Shown here in pieces: positions 1 through 5,089 of a DNA stretch of 5,229 nucleotides. How positions within the stretch are numbered: position 1 is the first letter of the stretch; the number at the start of each line of letters is the position of its first letter. Source of the DNA: Spirochaetales bacterium (GTDB taxonomy: Bacteria > Spirochaetota > Spirochaetia > Treponematales > UBA12059). The stretch is from the NCBI GenBank assembly GCA_016938515.1, contig JAFGUM010000428.1, positions 1 through 5,229 of the forward strand. The letters run 5' to 3'. Under the pieces are notes generated by a model. The model had not been told where the DNA came from. It saw only the letters and a program-made list of their open reading frames with translations, and ran no database searches. The position numbers and the translations under genes are program-made.

Positions 1-514
1 ACCTGGAAGCAAAGCGGACCGCTCGAAGCGGCCGCAAGCCGTCTTCGGTAAACCGCTCGACAGGATCACCGATCGCCCGCACTATTCGCGCGGCGAGGTC
101 ACGCAGCCCTCCGTTGGGGTCAACGACGCATTCCGTCTCGGGGTCAACTGCGAGTCCGTTGATGGTAAAATCCCTGCGGGACAAATCCGCCATCAAATCA
201 GAAGTAAACTGGACTGACTCAGGTCTACGTCCGTCTTTGTACTCTCCTTCGACTCGAAACGTAGTGGTTTCAACCGAATGGCCCCTGTAGCGTACCGTTA
301 CGGTACCGTGCTGGAGACCGGTTGGAATTACCGATCGAAAAAGCGTACGCACCTCTTCGGGTTTTGCGTCTGTAGCCGCATCCCAATCATGTACGGGTAA
401 TCCTAGCAAGCTGTCGCGCACAGCGCCGCCTACGAAGTAACACGCAAAACCCGCGGCGGAAAACACACGGGCGAATTCTTTGAGGTCTTGGGGTACGGTT
501 ATGGTTTTGGTCAT
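1..514 (-). CDS. cca: Class II tRNA nucleotidyltransferase (CCA-adding / poly(A) polymerase family), C-terminus beyond the left edge
   Basis: This is the N-terminal 171 residues of a class II nucleotidyltransferase, the family that adds or repairs the 3' CCA of tRNAs; members also include CC-adding, A-adding and poly(A) polymerases. Visible are the nucleotide-binding GGAVRD at residues 29-34, the catalytic metal-binding pair D43/D45 in HDWDAATDA, HGTVTV at 69-74, ETTTFR at 82-87, DGRRPESVQF at 94-103, the LSRRDFTIN motif at 111-119, DPNGG at 132-136 and EDGLRPLRAVRF at 157-168. The ATG at 514 is well fixed because an in-frame TAG lies immediately upstream. It begins 9 nt after the queA stop with only a weak AGGCG-like ribosome site, so it is probably translated as the last visible gene of the operon. 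The C-terminal helical domain that would help separate CCA-adding from poly(A) activity is outside the window. Family assignment is firm; the exact specificity is inferred. Confidence 0.93.
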   Translation of the reverse strand, partial: MTKTITVPQDLKEFARVFSAAGFACYFVGGAVRDSLLGLPVHDWDAATDAKPEEVRTLFRSVIPTGLQHGTVTVRYRGHSVETTTFRVEGEYKDGRRPESVQFTSDLMADLSRRDFTINGLAVDPETECVVDPNGGLRDLAARIVRAIGDPVERFTEDGLRPLRAVRFASR

Positions 515-523
515 CTACAACGC

Positions 524-1540
524 CTATCTAATGAACATGGCATCACCATAAGAAAAAAACCGATATCGCTGTTCAACGGCTTCTTCGTAGGCCGCGAGGA
601 TTCTCTCGCGCCCCGCAAAGGCAGATACGAGCATCAGCAGCGTCGATTCTGGGGTGTGAAAATTGGTAAACATCGCATCTACGACATTAAAGCGGTACCC
701 TGGATAGATAAAAATGCTGGTCGCGCCATCGCCGCTGGCTACACAGTGGCCATCCCATGCGCTTTCCAGCGTCCTGACGCTCGTAGTGCCAACGGCGATA
801 ACGGGTCGCTTATCCGCTTTGGCGGCATTTATCGCTTCTGCCGTCTGCACGGGTACGGTGTAGTGTTCTACGTGCATGCGATGTTCCTCGATACTGGCGC
901 TACGTACCGGTAAAAAGGTGCCCAGACCCACGTGTAGCGTGACGAAGCGCACCTCAACCCCCGCAGCGACAAGACTGTCCAGTATGGTGGTGGTAAAATG
1001 CAGCCCCGCTGTTGGGGCTGCCGCCGACCCCTGTTCGCGAGCGTATATCGTCTGGTATCGCTCCGCGTCGGCGGGAACGCTTGCCCTGCGTATGTATGGC
1101 GGCAGAGGCGGGTGGCCGTTTCGTTCCAGGTACTCGTCATCAAGCTCAATGGAAAATGACAGCAATCTTTCGTCTGCCCTGGCTTCAATCACGTCGGCGG
1201 TAACACCTTCAGGGAGGTCAAGGCGGCGGCCTGGTTTAAGCTTGGCCATTCTCGTCGTCATAGCCGCCCACAATCGAGGGCCCTCCCGACGTAGCAGCAA
1301 AACCTCTACTTTGCCGCCGCCCGAACTGGCTCCAAACAGTCTGGCACGTCTCACCCTTGAGTCGTTGAACACCATGACAGCGCCAGCCGGCACGAACGAA
1401 GCGATATCCGCTACTTTGCTATGCGTCAGGGATCCGCTCGTCCTGTCGAGTACGAGAAGCCTGGAAGCTCCGCGTTCTGCGGTAGGTTCCTGTGCGATGA
1501 GTTCATCGGGTACGTTAAAACTGAAATCCGTCGTCAGCAT
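524..1540 (-). CDS. queA: S-adenosylmethionine:tRNA ribosyltransferase-isomerase QueA
   Basis: QueA transfers and isomerises the ribosyl part of S-adenosylmethionine onto 7-aminomethyl-7-deazaguanine at the tRNA wobble position, giving epoxyqueuosine, the step before queuosine. The 338-residue protein has normal family length and carries the family blocks in order: VFNDSRV (57-63), PPLPPYI (144-150), YQTIY (162-166), GSAAAPTAGLHF (171-182), TLHVGLGTF (201-209), AVGTTSVRTLE (249-259), IFIYPG (276-281), TNFHTPESTLLMLV (292-305) and YRFFSYGDAMFI near the C-terminus. The ATG at 1540 gives the usual beginning (TTDFSFNVPDELIAQEP) and lies inside the last 26 nt of ruvB in another frame. No strong Shine-Dalgarno is seen, so translation is probably coupled to ruvB. 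Tgt, the partner enzyme often encoded next to queA, is not in the window; a tRNA nucleotidyltransferase follows instead. Confidence 0.97.
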   Translation of the reverse strand: MLTTDFSFNVPDELIAQEPTAERGASRLLVLDRTSGSLTHSKVADIASFVPAGAVMVFNDSRVRRARLFGASSGGGKVEVLLLRREGPRLWAAMTTRMAKLKPGRRLDLPEGVTADVIEARADERLLSFSIELDDEYLERNGHPPLPPYIRRASVPADAERYQTIYAREQGSAAAPTAGLHFTTTILDSLVAAGVEVRFVTLHVGLGTFLPVRSASIEEHRMHVEHYTVPVQTAEAINAAKADKRPVIAVGTTSVRTLESAWDGHCVASGDGATSIFIYPGYRFNVVDAMFTNFHTPESTLLMLVSAFAGRERILAAYEEAVEQRYRFFSYGDAMFIR

Positions 1541-2546
1541 GGTTGTTTCTGATTCCCAGGTGTTCGTAAGCCAAAGGGGTTGCTACCCGGCCTCGCGGTG
1601 TGCGCATGATGAAGCCAGACTGTATTAGAAACGGCTCCAGATAATCTTCCAGCGTTTCAATGCTCTCGCTCGTTGAAACAGCAAGCGTTTCCGCGCCAAC
1701 CGGACCGCCTCCAAACTTTTCTATTATGGCTGCGAGCACATCCCGGTCGTGCCGCTCAAGCCCGTATCGGTCTACTTCGAGCCTGGCAAGGCCGTCAGCA
1801 ACGACACGGGCGCTGATTGTAGACGAGCCTGCAACCTGCGCGAAGTCTCGCATGCGACGAAGCAGTCTATTGGCGACGCGTGGTGTGCCTCGGGAAGCCT
1901 GCGCGAGCGCGTCTGCGGCATCGTCGTCTACAGTCGTTCCCAGGATGCCAGCAGAACGCCTGAGAATGGCCATGGTGTCGGTTTTGTCATAGAACCCGAG
2001 GCGGATGCTAATGCCAAAACGGCTGACGAGAGGGCTCCCCACCATGCCGGCTCTCGTCGTCGCGCCAACGAGCGTGAACGGTGGAAGCGGGATGCGAAGC
2101 GTTCTCGCCGCCGGCCCTTGGCCTATGATAAAATCAAGTTCTCCGTCTTCCATGGCCATATACAGCATTTCTTCTATAGCGGGCTTGAGACGGTGAATCT
2201 CATCGATAAAAAATACCGATCGGGGAGAAAGCGTGGTGAGTACGCCGGCTAGATCTTTGGGCTTTTCCAGCGCAGGAGCGCTCGTAACCTTGAAATCGAC
2301 ACCAAGTTCCCTCGCGACAATGCCCGCAAGCGTCGTCTTGCCCAGCCCTGGCGGTCCCATAAGAAACACATGATCAAGAGCGTCACCCCTGGCAAGCGCG
2401 GCTTCTATAAAAACCGCCAGGTTTGCCTTTACTGAAGCTTGCCCCAGAAACTCGGCGAGGCGTTTTGGACGCAACGCGTTTTCACGCTCATCTTCAACCG
2501 GATCGAAGGCGCTGGACACCACGCTCGCGGATCGAGAGTCGCTCAT
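1515..2546 (-). CDS. ruvB: Holliday junction branch migration ATPase RuvB
   Basis: RuvB is the hexameric AAA+ motor that, loaded by RuvA, pumps DNA through Holliday junctions during recombination and fork repair. The 343 residues match family length. Visible are Walker A GPPGLGKTT (64-72), Walker B FFIDEIHR (112-119), sensor 1 GATTRAG (161-167), the arginine finger in VSRFG (R176), sensor 2 RGTPRVANRLLRR (219-231) and the C-terminal winged-helix DNA-binding region with GGGPVGAETLA (279-289), EDYLEPFLIQSGF (300-312) and RTPRGRVAT (315-323). The start ATG at 2546 shares an ATGA overlap with the ruvA stop, which implies translational coupling. A GGAG sits about 11 nt upstream inside ruvA. The last residues after YEHLGI (NNHADDGFQF) are encoded by the stretch that also contains the queA start. 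Confidence 0.98.
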   Translation of the reverse strand: MSDSRSASVVSSAFDPVEDERENALRPKRLAEFLGQASVKANLAVFIEAALARGDALDHVFLMGPPGLGKTTLAGIVARELGVDFKVTSAPALEKPKDLAGVLTTLSPRSVFFIDEIHRLKPAIEEMLYMAMEDGELDFIIGQGPAARTLRIPLPPFTLVGATTRAGMVGSPLVSRFGISIRLGFYDKTDTMAILRRSAGILGTTVDDDAADALAQASRGTPRVANRLLRRMRDFAQVAGSSTISARVVADGLARLEVDRYGLERHDRDVLAAIIEKFGGGPVGAETLAVSTSESIETLEDYLEPFLIQSGFIMRTPRGRVATPLAYEHLGIRNNHADDGFQF

Positions 2547-3142
2547 GACGCGCTCATCTCCACTATTGCGCGGCGAAACAGTTCGCGCTCGCGCTCAGTT
2601 GGTGATTCAGGAAGCCCTTCTAGAGAATCAAGCCTGTTGAGCGCTTCCAGAACGCGGCGCCTATCGTATCCCATGTCAACGAGAGCCCTGACGATGTCTT
2701 CGTGCGGCCCCATCTGGGTTTTTACTGGCGCTTGCATGACCGATGGCAGCTTGCCTTTCAAAGAAAACACAAGCTTTTGAGCGGTTTTCTTTCCAAGACC
2801 AGGGATGGCTTCCAGCCGCGCCAGATCCTCTGTTTCCAGCGCGCGTTCAAGCTCATCGGCGCCTATGCCGCCAAGTATGCGCAACGCCTGCCTGGGCCCG
2901 ATGCCGTCTACGCTCATCAGCTCCACGAAGACTGAGCGCTCATCTTCGGAAATAAAGCCGTAGAGGCGCATCTGGTCTTCGCGATGCAAAAGCCAGCACA
3001 GGGCGCGGGTATCGTCTCCGAGCCTGCCAAACGCGTCTACAGAACGAGCAGGTACGAGGAACTCCCACTCTACTCCGTTGTTGTCTATACGTATGGTATC
3101 GCCGCCCTTGTAGCAGAGCGTCCCGCGAATGGCGTTGAACAT
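2543..3142 (-). CDS. ruvA: Holliday junction DNA-binding protein RuvA
   Basis: RuvA forms tetramers that hold the four-way junction open and recruit RuvB. The open frame extends upstream into ruvC, but the start is placed at the ATG at 3142. This gives 199 residues beginning MFNAIRGTL, matching the normal RuvA start and length; the extra upstream 46 codons are not RuvA-like. Domain I is an OB-fold (about 1-63) ending in LYGF, with the acidic pin residues E55 and D56 conserved. Domain II has two helix-hairpin-helix motifs, VDGIGPRQAL (78-87) and IPGLGKKTAQKL (113-124). After a linker, domain III (about 148-197), which contacts RuvB, has DIVRALVDMGYDRRRVLEAL. The gene starts 7 nt after the ruvC stop and its TGA overlaps the ruvB ATG by 4 nt (ATGA), so RuvA and RuvB are probably made in a coupled way. 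Confidence 0.97.
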   Translation of the reverse strand: MFNAIRGTLCYKGGDTIRIDNNGVEWEFLVPARSVDAFGRLGDDTRALCWLLHREDQMRLYGFISEDERSVFVELMSVDGIGPRQALRILGGIGADELERALETEDLARLEAIPGLGKKTAQKLVFSLKGKLPSVMQAPVKTQMGPHEDIVRALVDMGYDRRRVLEALNRLDSLEGLPESPTERERELFRRAIVEMSAS

Positions 3143-3149
3143 GAGCGGA

Positions 3150-3683
3150 TTATAGCCGCCCCGCGCGAATCGCATCAACAGCGATAGACCTGATCGGCCT
3201 GTTCTGGCAGTGACACAGCGCGACCGCCAGAGCATCAGCGGCGTGGTCGGGTTTTGGGGTGTCGGATAATCCCAGAACAAGCCTTACAAAGGACTGTACG
3301 TCGGCTTTATCCGCGCGCCCTGAGCCCGTTGCCGCCTTTTTTACGTCCATGGGACCATATTCGTGCATCAGAAGGCCTGAGTCGTGGCATGCCAGCCGTA
3401 ACACTCCCCGAGCTTCTGCTACACCAAGAGCGCTTGATACGTTACGGGAAAAGTACAGTGCTTCCATCGCTGCATCATCGGGCTCAAATTCGGTTATAAC
3501 GCGCAAGATTCCATCACGCAGTATGGCAAGGCGCAGAGCGGCGTCATCGCCAGCGGATGTCCGTAGGCACCCGTGCCCCCTGTATACGACACGGGCGCTG
3601 TCGAGATCGACGACGCCCCATCCTACGGCCGCGAGGCCTGGGTCTATGCCGAGGACGCGGATGATACCGGTCCGTCGCTTCAC
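3150..3683 (-). CDS. ruvC: Crossover junction endodeoxyribonuclease RuvC
   Basis: RuvC is the dimeric RNase H-fold nuclease that nicks Holliday junctions symmetrically. The 177-residue product has the expected size. The catalytic acids are visible: D14 in GIDPG, E74 in AAMEALYF, and H147/D150 in PDHAADALAVALCH. Histidine instead of aspartate at the third metal position is a known alternative in the family (Thermus thermophilus RuvC also has His there), so the enzyme should be active. The start is GTG at 3683, one nucleotide after the yebC stop, preceded by a strong AGAGGAG within the end of yebC at 4-nt spacing. No ATG would give a complete N-terminus. With ruvA and ruvB directly downstream, the whole RuvABC resolvasome is encoded together. 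Confidence 0.97.
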   Translation of the reverse strand: MKRRTGIIRVLGIDPGLAAVGWGVVDLDSARVVYRGHGCLRTSAGDDAALRLAILRDGILRVITEFEPDDAAMEALYFSRNVSSALGVAEARGVLRLACHDSGLLMHEYGPMDVKKAATGSGRADKADVQSFVRLVLGLSDTPKPDHAADALAVALCHCQNRPIRSIAVDAIRAGRL

Positions 3684-3684
3684 G

Positions 3685-4422
3685 CTACTCCTCTGTTTCC
3701 TCGGGTAGTTCAGCGTTGTGATACACGCTCTGCACGTCGTCGCTTTCTTCCAGTTTGTCGATAAGTTTTTGGATTTTGGGACCGGAGTCCTTGTCCGCGC
3801 TTACGTATGACTCGGGAACCATGGAAATTTCGGCACCATCGGTCTCCATGTCAGCGGCTGTAATGGCGTTGAGCACCGTTTCAAAGTTCTCGGGCGTCGT
3901 ATACACTACGATTTCGCCATCTTCGTTGATTATGTCGTCAGCTCCGGATTCAAGGGCGATTTCCATCACCTTATCTTCAGCGAAGCGCTCTCCATCCAGG
4001 GAGATAACGCCCTTGCGCGCGAACAGGCGTAATACCGCGTTTGACGTAGCGAGCGAACCACCAGAACGCGTTAGTATGTTGCGAACCTCGGCAGCCGCGC
4101 GGTTCTTGTTATCGGTGAGCACCTCTATGAGAATTGCCACGCCACCTGGAGCGTACGCTTCGTATACGAGTTCTTCGTATATGGCGTTGCCCAGCTCACC
4201 GGTGCCTTTCTTGATGGCCCGCTCTATGTTGTCCTTGGGCATATTGGCTGCGCGTGCTTTTAGAACCGCTGTTCTGAGGCGCGCGTTTGTATCAGGATCG
4301 CCACCGCCCATTCGAGCCGCGATTGAAATTTCCTTGATGAGCTTGGTGAACATCTGACCGCGCTTGGCGTCCAGAGCTCCCTTCTTGTGCTTGATGGTCG
4401 CCCATTTGCTGTGGCCTGACAT
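3685..4422 (-). CDS. yebC: YebC/TACO1 family translation/regulatory factor
   Basis: This is a YebC/PmpR/TACO1 family protein. Family members were first described as DNA-binding transcriptional regulators. More recent work on bacterial YebC and mitochondrial TACO1 supports a ribosome-associated role in relieving stalling at proline-rich sequences. The 245 residues match family length. Signature blocks are GHSKWATIKHKK (3-14), DAKRGQMFTKL (18-28), NMPKDNIERAIKKG (60-73), YEAYAPGGVAILIE (87-100), TDNKNRAAAEVR (103-114) and DVQSVYHN (229-236); the C-terminus is acidic (ELPEETEE). The ATG at 4422 has a clear AAGGAG 5 nt upstream and is the first gene after a sigma70-like promoter, so it probably leads the operon. 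Pairing of yebC with ruvC is common in distant bacteria, which suggests an old linkage but does not show a shared function. Its exact role here (translation or transcription) cannot be read from the sequence. Confidence 0.96.
   Translation of the reverse strand: MSGHSKWATIKHKKGALDAKRGQMFTKLIKEISIAARMGGGDPDTNARLRTAVLKARAANMPKDNIERAIKKGTGELGNAIYEELVYEAYAPGGVAILIEVLTDNKNRAAAEVRNILTRSGGSLATSNAVLRLFARKGVISLDGERFAEDKVMEIALESGADDIINEDGEIVVYTTPENFETVLNAITAADMETDGAEISMVPESYVSADKDSGPKIQKLIDKLEESDDVQSVYHNAELPEETEE
3688..3694 (-). promoter_or_regulatory. ruvC ribosome binding site that decides the GTG start
   Basis: AGAGGAG within the last codons of yebC lies 4 nt before the GTG at 3683. It is the main support for a GTG start placed 1 nt after the yebC stop codon. 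Confidence 0.75.
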
Positions 4423-4427
4423 TGTAT

Positions 4428-4433
4428 CTCCTT
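4428..4433 (-). promoter_or_regulatory. yebC ribosome binding site
   Basis: AAGGAG lies 5 nt before the ATG at 4422. It fixes the yebC start and immediately follows the possible hairpin arm at 4434-4438. Confidence 0.85.
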
Positions 4434-4568
4434 GCCGTTTGGTATGCTCTAGGTCTGACGGCTGGCTTATGTACGATGCGTGCTGGCCAGAGAATCCAGC
4501 GTCGATGGTGGCTGTGGTGCCGGGTGATCGACGGGGCAGCGACGCATCGTGCTACCATTCGCTCTATT
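4434..4568 (-). promoter_or_regulatory. Potentially structured 5' leader of yebC
   Basis: The presumed untranslated leader contains nested inverted repeats on the RNA strand. ACGATGCGT (4550-4542) pairs perfectly with ACGCATCGT (4481-4473). Inside it, CGTCGAT (4533-4527) pairs with ATCGACG (4506-4500). Next to these is a smaller CTGG...CCAG element (about 4499-4483). Together they could form a three-way-junction-like fold. A weak 5-bp GCCGT/ACGGC pair (4462-4458 with 4438-4434) ends directly before the Shine-Dalgarno. I recognise no known riboswitch or ribosomal-protein leader. The pairings are seen directly; any function is inferred. Confidence 0.45.
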
Positions 4569-4576
4569 CGACCGTA

Positions 4577-4606
4577 AATGTACCATGCGGCGCGATTTAC
4601 TGTCAA
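4577..4606 (-). promoter_or_regulatory. Sigma70-type promoter for the yebC-ruvCAB-queA-cca cluster
   Basis: On the minus strand, a perfect -35 box TTGACA (4606-4601) is followed after 18 nt by TACATT (4582-4577). The -10 box is preceded by TGG, giving an extended -10 element. The upstream strand is AT-rich (about 4645-4670), which could act as an UP element. The predicted transcription start is about 4569, leaving a leader of roughly 145 nt before the yebC ATG. This is the best promoter-like sequence I found by eye upstream of the cluster. Confidence 0.75.
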
Positions 4607-4607
4607 C

Positions 4608-4628
4608 AATTCGTCTAAACGGCGAATT
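4608..4628. repeat. Inverted repeat abutting the yebC -35 box
   Basis: AATTCG (4608-4613) and CGAATT (4623-4628) are perfect 6-bp arms with a 9-nt spacer. The repeat lies one base upstream of the TTGACA of the yebC promoter, a position suited to an activator or repressor. It is not followed by a T-run in the leftward direction, so it does not look like a terminator for the zinc-ribbon gene. It is short enough to occur by chance. Confidence 0.35.
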
Positions 4629-4747
4629 CAGAGCAGGAAACGTAATAAACCGAGAAAATTTCAAAAGTAATGGACTCAATGAGTGTGTCGTTCGTTTACA
4701 AGGCTGGAATCAAGCGTCTCAAGGTGAATCCTGAACGCGAAAACGCG

Positions 4748-4984
4748 CTACTTGGAGACTGGAATCCTGTTCTTCTTGACGCCATCCTGCACAAGTTCAA
4801 CGCACATCGTATCGTACCACGCAAAATCAAAGGGATTCTTTGATCGCACGGTAGACTTGGTCGCCGCTTCGAGATCATCGTGACACGATTCGCATAGATC
4901 GTACTCCCGCATGGTAAAAATGGTCCTGGCGGGTATTGGATCGCTTATCTCTTTTTTGCAGACATCGCAGAATACGTGCTTCAT
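4748..4984 (-). CDS. Small four-cysteine zinc-ribbon-like protein of unknown function
   Basis: I do not recognise a named family. The 78-residue product has two CxxC knuckles, C6-DV-C9 and C31-ES-C34, separated by 21 residues, which suggests one structural zinc site. The pattern resembles small treble-clef or zinc-ribbon folds. The rest is charged and soluble, with an aromatic patch FDFAWYD (52-58), an extra cysteine at 61 and a lysine-containing C-terminus. There is no signal peptide or membrane segment. The ATG at 4984 is supported by a strong GAGGAG 6 nt upstream and by promoter-like boxes further up. Coding is supported by the well-spaced cysteines and the good ribosome site. The gene stands alone, divergent from the neuB-like gene and 325 nt ahead of yebC on the same strand; no clear terminator follows, so read-through towards yebC is possible. 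A regulatory or nucleic-acid-binding role is only a guess. Confidence 0.82.
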   Translation of the reverse strand: MKHVFCDVCKKEISDPIPARTIFTMREYDLCESCHDDLEAATKSTVRSKNPFDFAWYDTMCVELVQDGVKKNRIPVSK

Positions 4985-4988
4985 AGTT

Positions 4989-4996
4989 CTCTCCTC
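4989..4996 (-). promoter_or_regulatory. Ribosome binding site of the zinc-ribbon gene
   Basis: GAGGAGAG precedes the ATG at 4984. The GAGGAG core is 6 nt away, a near-ideal spacing that argues the 78-aa frame is translated. Confidence 0.8.
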
Positions 4997-4998
4997 GA

Positions 4999-5026
4999 TT
5001 GCTGTCGATACGGACGATTCTATAGT
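4999..5026 (+). promoter_or_regulatory. Promoter candidate for the neuB-like gene
   Basis: On the plus strand, TTGCTG (4999-5004) is followed after 16 nt by TATAGT (5021-5026). The -10 box is good and the -35 box weak. The predicted start near 5033 leaves about 57 nt before the ATG at 5090. It overlaps the opposite-strand promoter. Confidence 0.4.
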
Positions 5027-5030
5027 ATCG
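5015..5030. repeat. Imperfect 16-bp palindrome between divergent genes
   Basis: CGATTCTATAGTATCG equals its reverse complement except at one symmetric base pair (positions 5 and 12). It contains the -10 candidates of both divergent promoters, so it could be an operator or simply the consequence of two facing -10 boxes. Confidence 0.45.
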
Positions 5031-5045
5031 CTCGTGGATTGTCGA
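5017..5045 (-). promoter_or_regulatory. Promoter candidate for the zinc-ribbon gene
   Basis: On the minus strand, TCGACA (5045-5040) and TAGAAT (5022-5017) are separated by 17 nt, one base off the -35 consensus and close to the -10 consensus. The predicted start near 5010 leaves a short leader of about 25 nt before the ATG at 4984. Confidence 0.55.
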
Positions 5046-5089
5046 GTCTAAAGAGAGAGCAAGAACTGGTGCAATCAAAGGCGGCGTAT

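Larger units (their letters stand above)
4423..4747. other. 325-nt intergenic region between the zinc-ribbon gene and yebC
   Basis: This is the only gene-free stretch longer than 300 bases. From right to left it holds a small CGCG-TTTT-CGCG hairpin directly after the zinc-ribbon stop (no T-tract, so a poor terminator), an AT-rich section, the 4608-4628 inverted repeat, the yebC promoter and its leader. I see no tRNA, known RNA or insertion sequence in it. Confidence 0.7.

Noticed and set aside
876..1628. Long plus-strand open frame of 250 codons antisense to queA and ruvB
   Set aside because: It is low-complexity, rich in Ser, Arg and Ala, as expected for the shadow of GC-rich genes, and has no recognisable motif. 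The opposite strand encodes clear QueA and RuvB.
3231..3251. RuvC His147 in place of the aspartate found in E. coli as a sign of an inactive nuclease
   Set aside because: Histidine at this position is found in active RuvC proteins such as that of Thermus thermophilus, and the other catalytic acids are intact.
3143..3280. 46-codon N-terminal extension of the ruvA frame inside ruvC
   Set aside because: The extension is not RuvA-like and overlaps ruvC throughout. The ATG at 3142 gives the standard RuvA start and length.
3755..4357. Plus-strand open frame of 200 codons antisense to yebC
   Set aside because: It is a Ser/Ala-rich shadow frame with no family motif, fully covered by a well-conserved YebC on the other strand.
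4292..4609. 105-codon minus-strand frame starting in the yebC promoter and running into yebC out of frame
   Set aside because: Its first ATG lies upstream of the predicted transcription start, it has no ribosome site, and it overlaps the real yebC start in another frame.
4728..4747. CGCG-TTTT-CGCG hairpin after the zinc-ribbon gene as a terminator
   Set aside because: The stem is only 4 bp and there is no following T-tract in the leftward direction.
4670..4843. Plus-strand 57-codon frame (MDSMSVSFVYKAG...) overlapping the 3' half of the zinc-ribbon gene
   Set aside because: It has no Shine-Dalgarno and no promoter, and it runs antisense to a better supported gene with a clear ribosome site and ordered cysteines.
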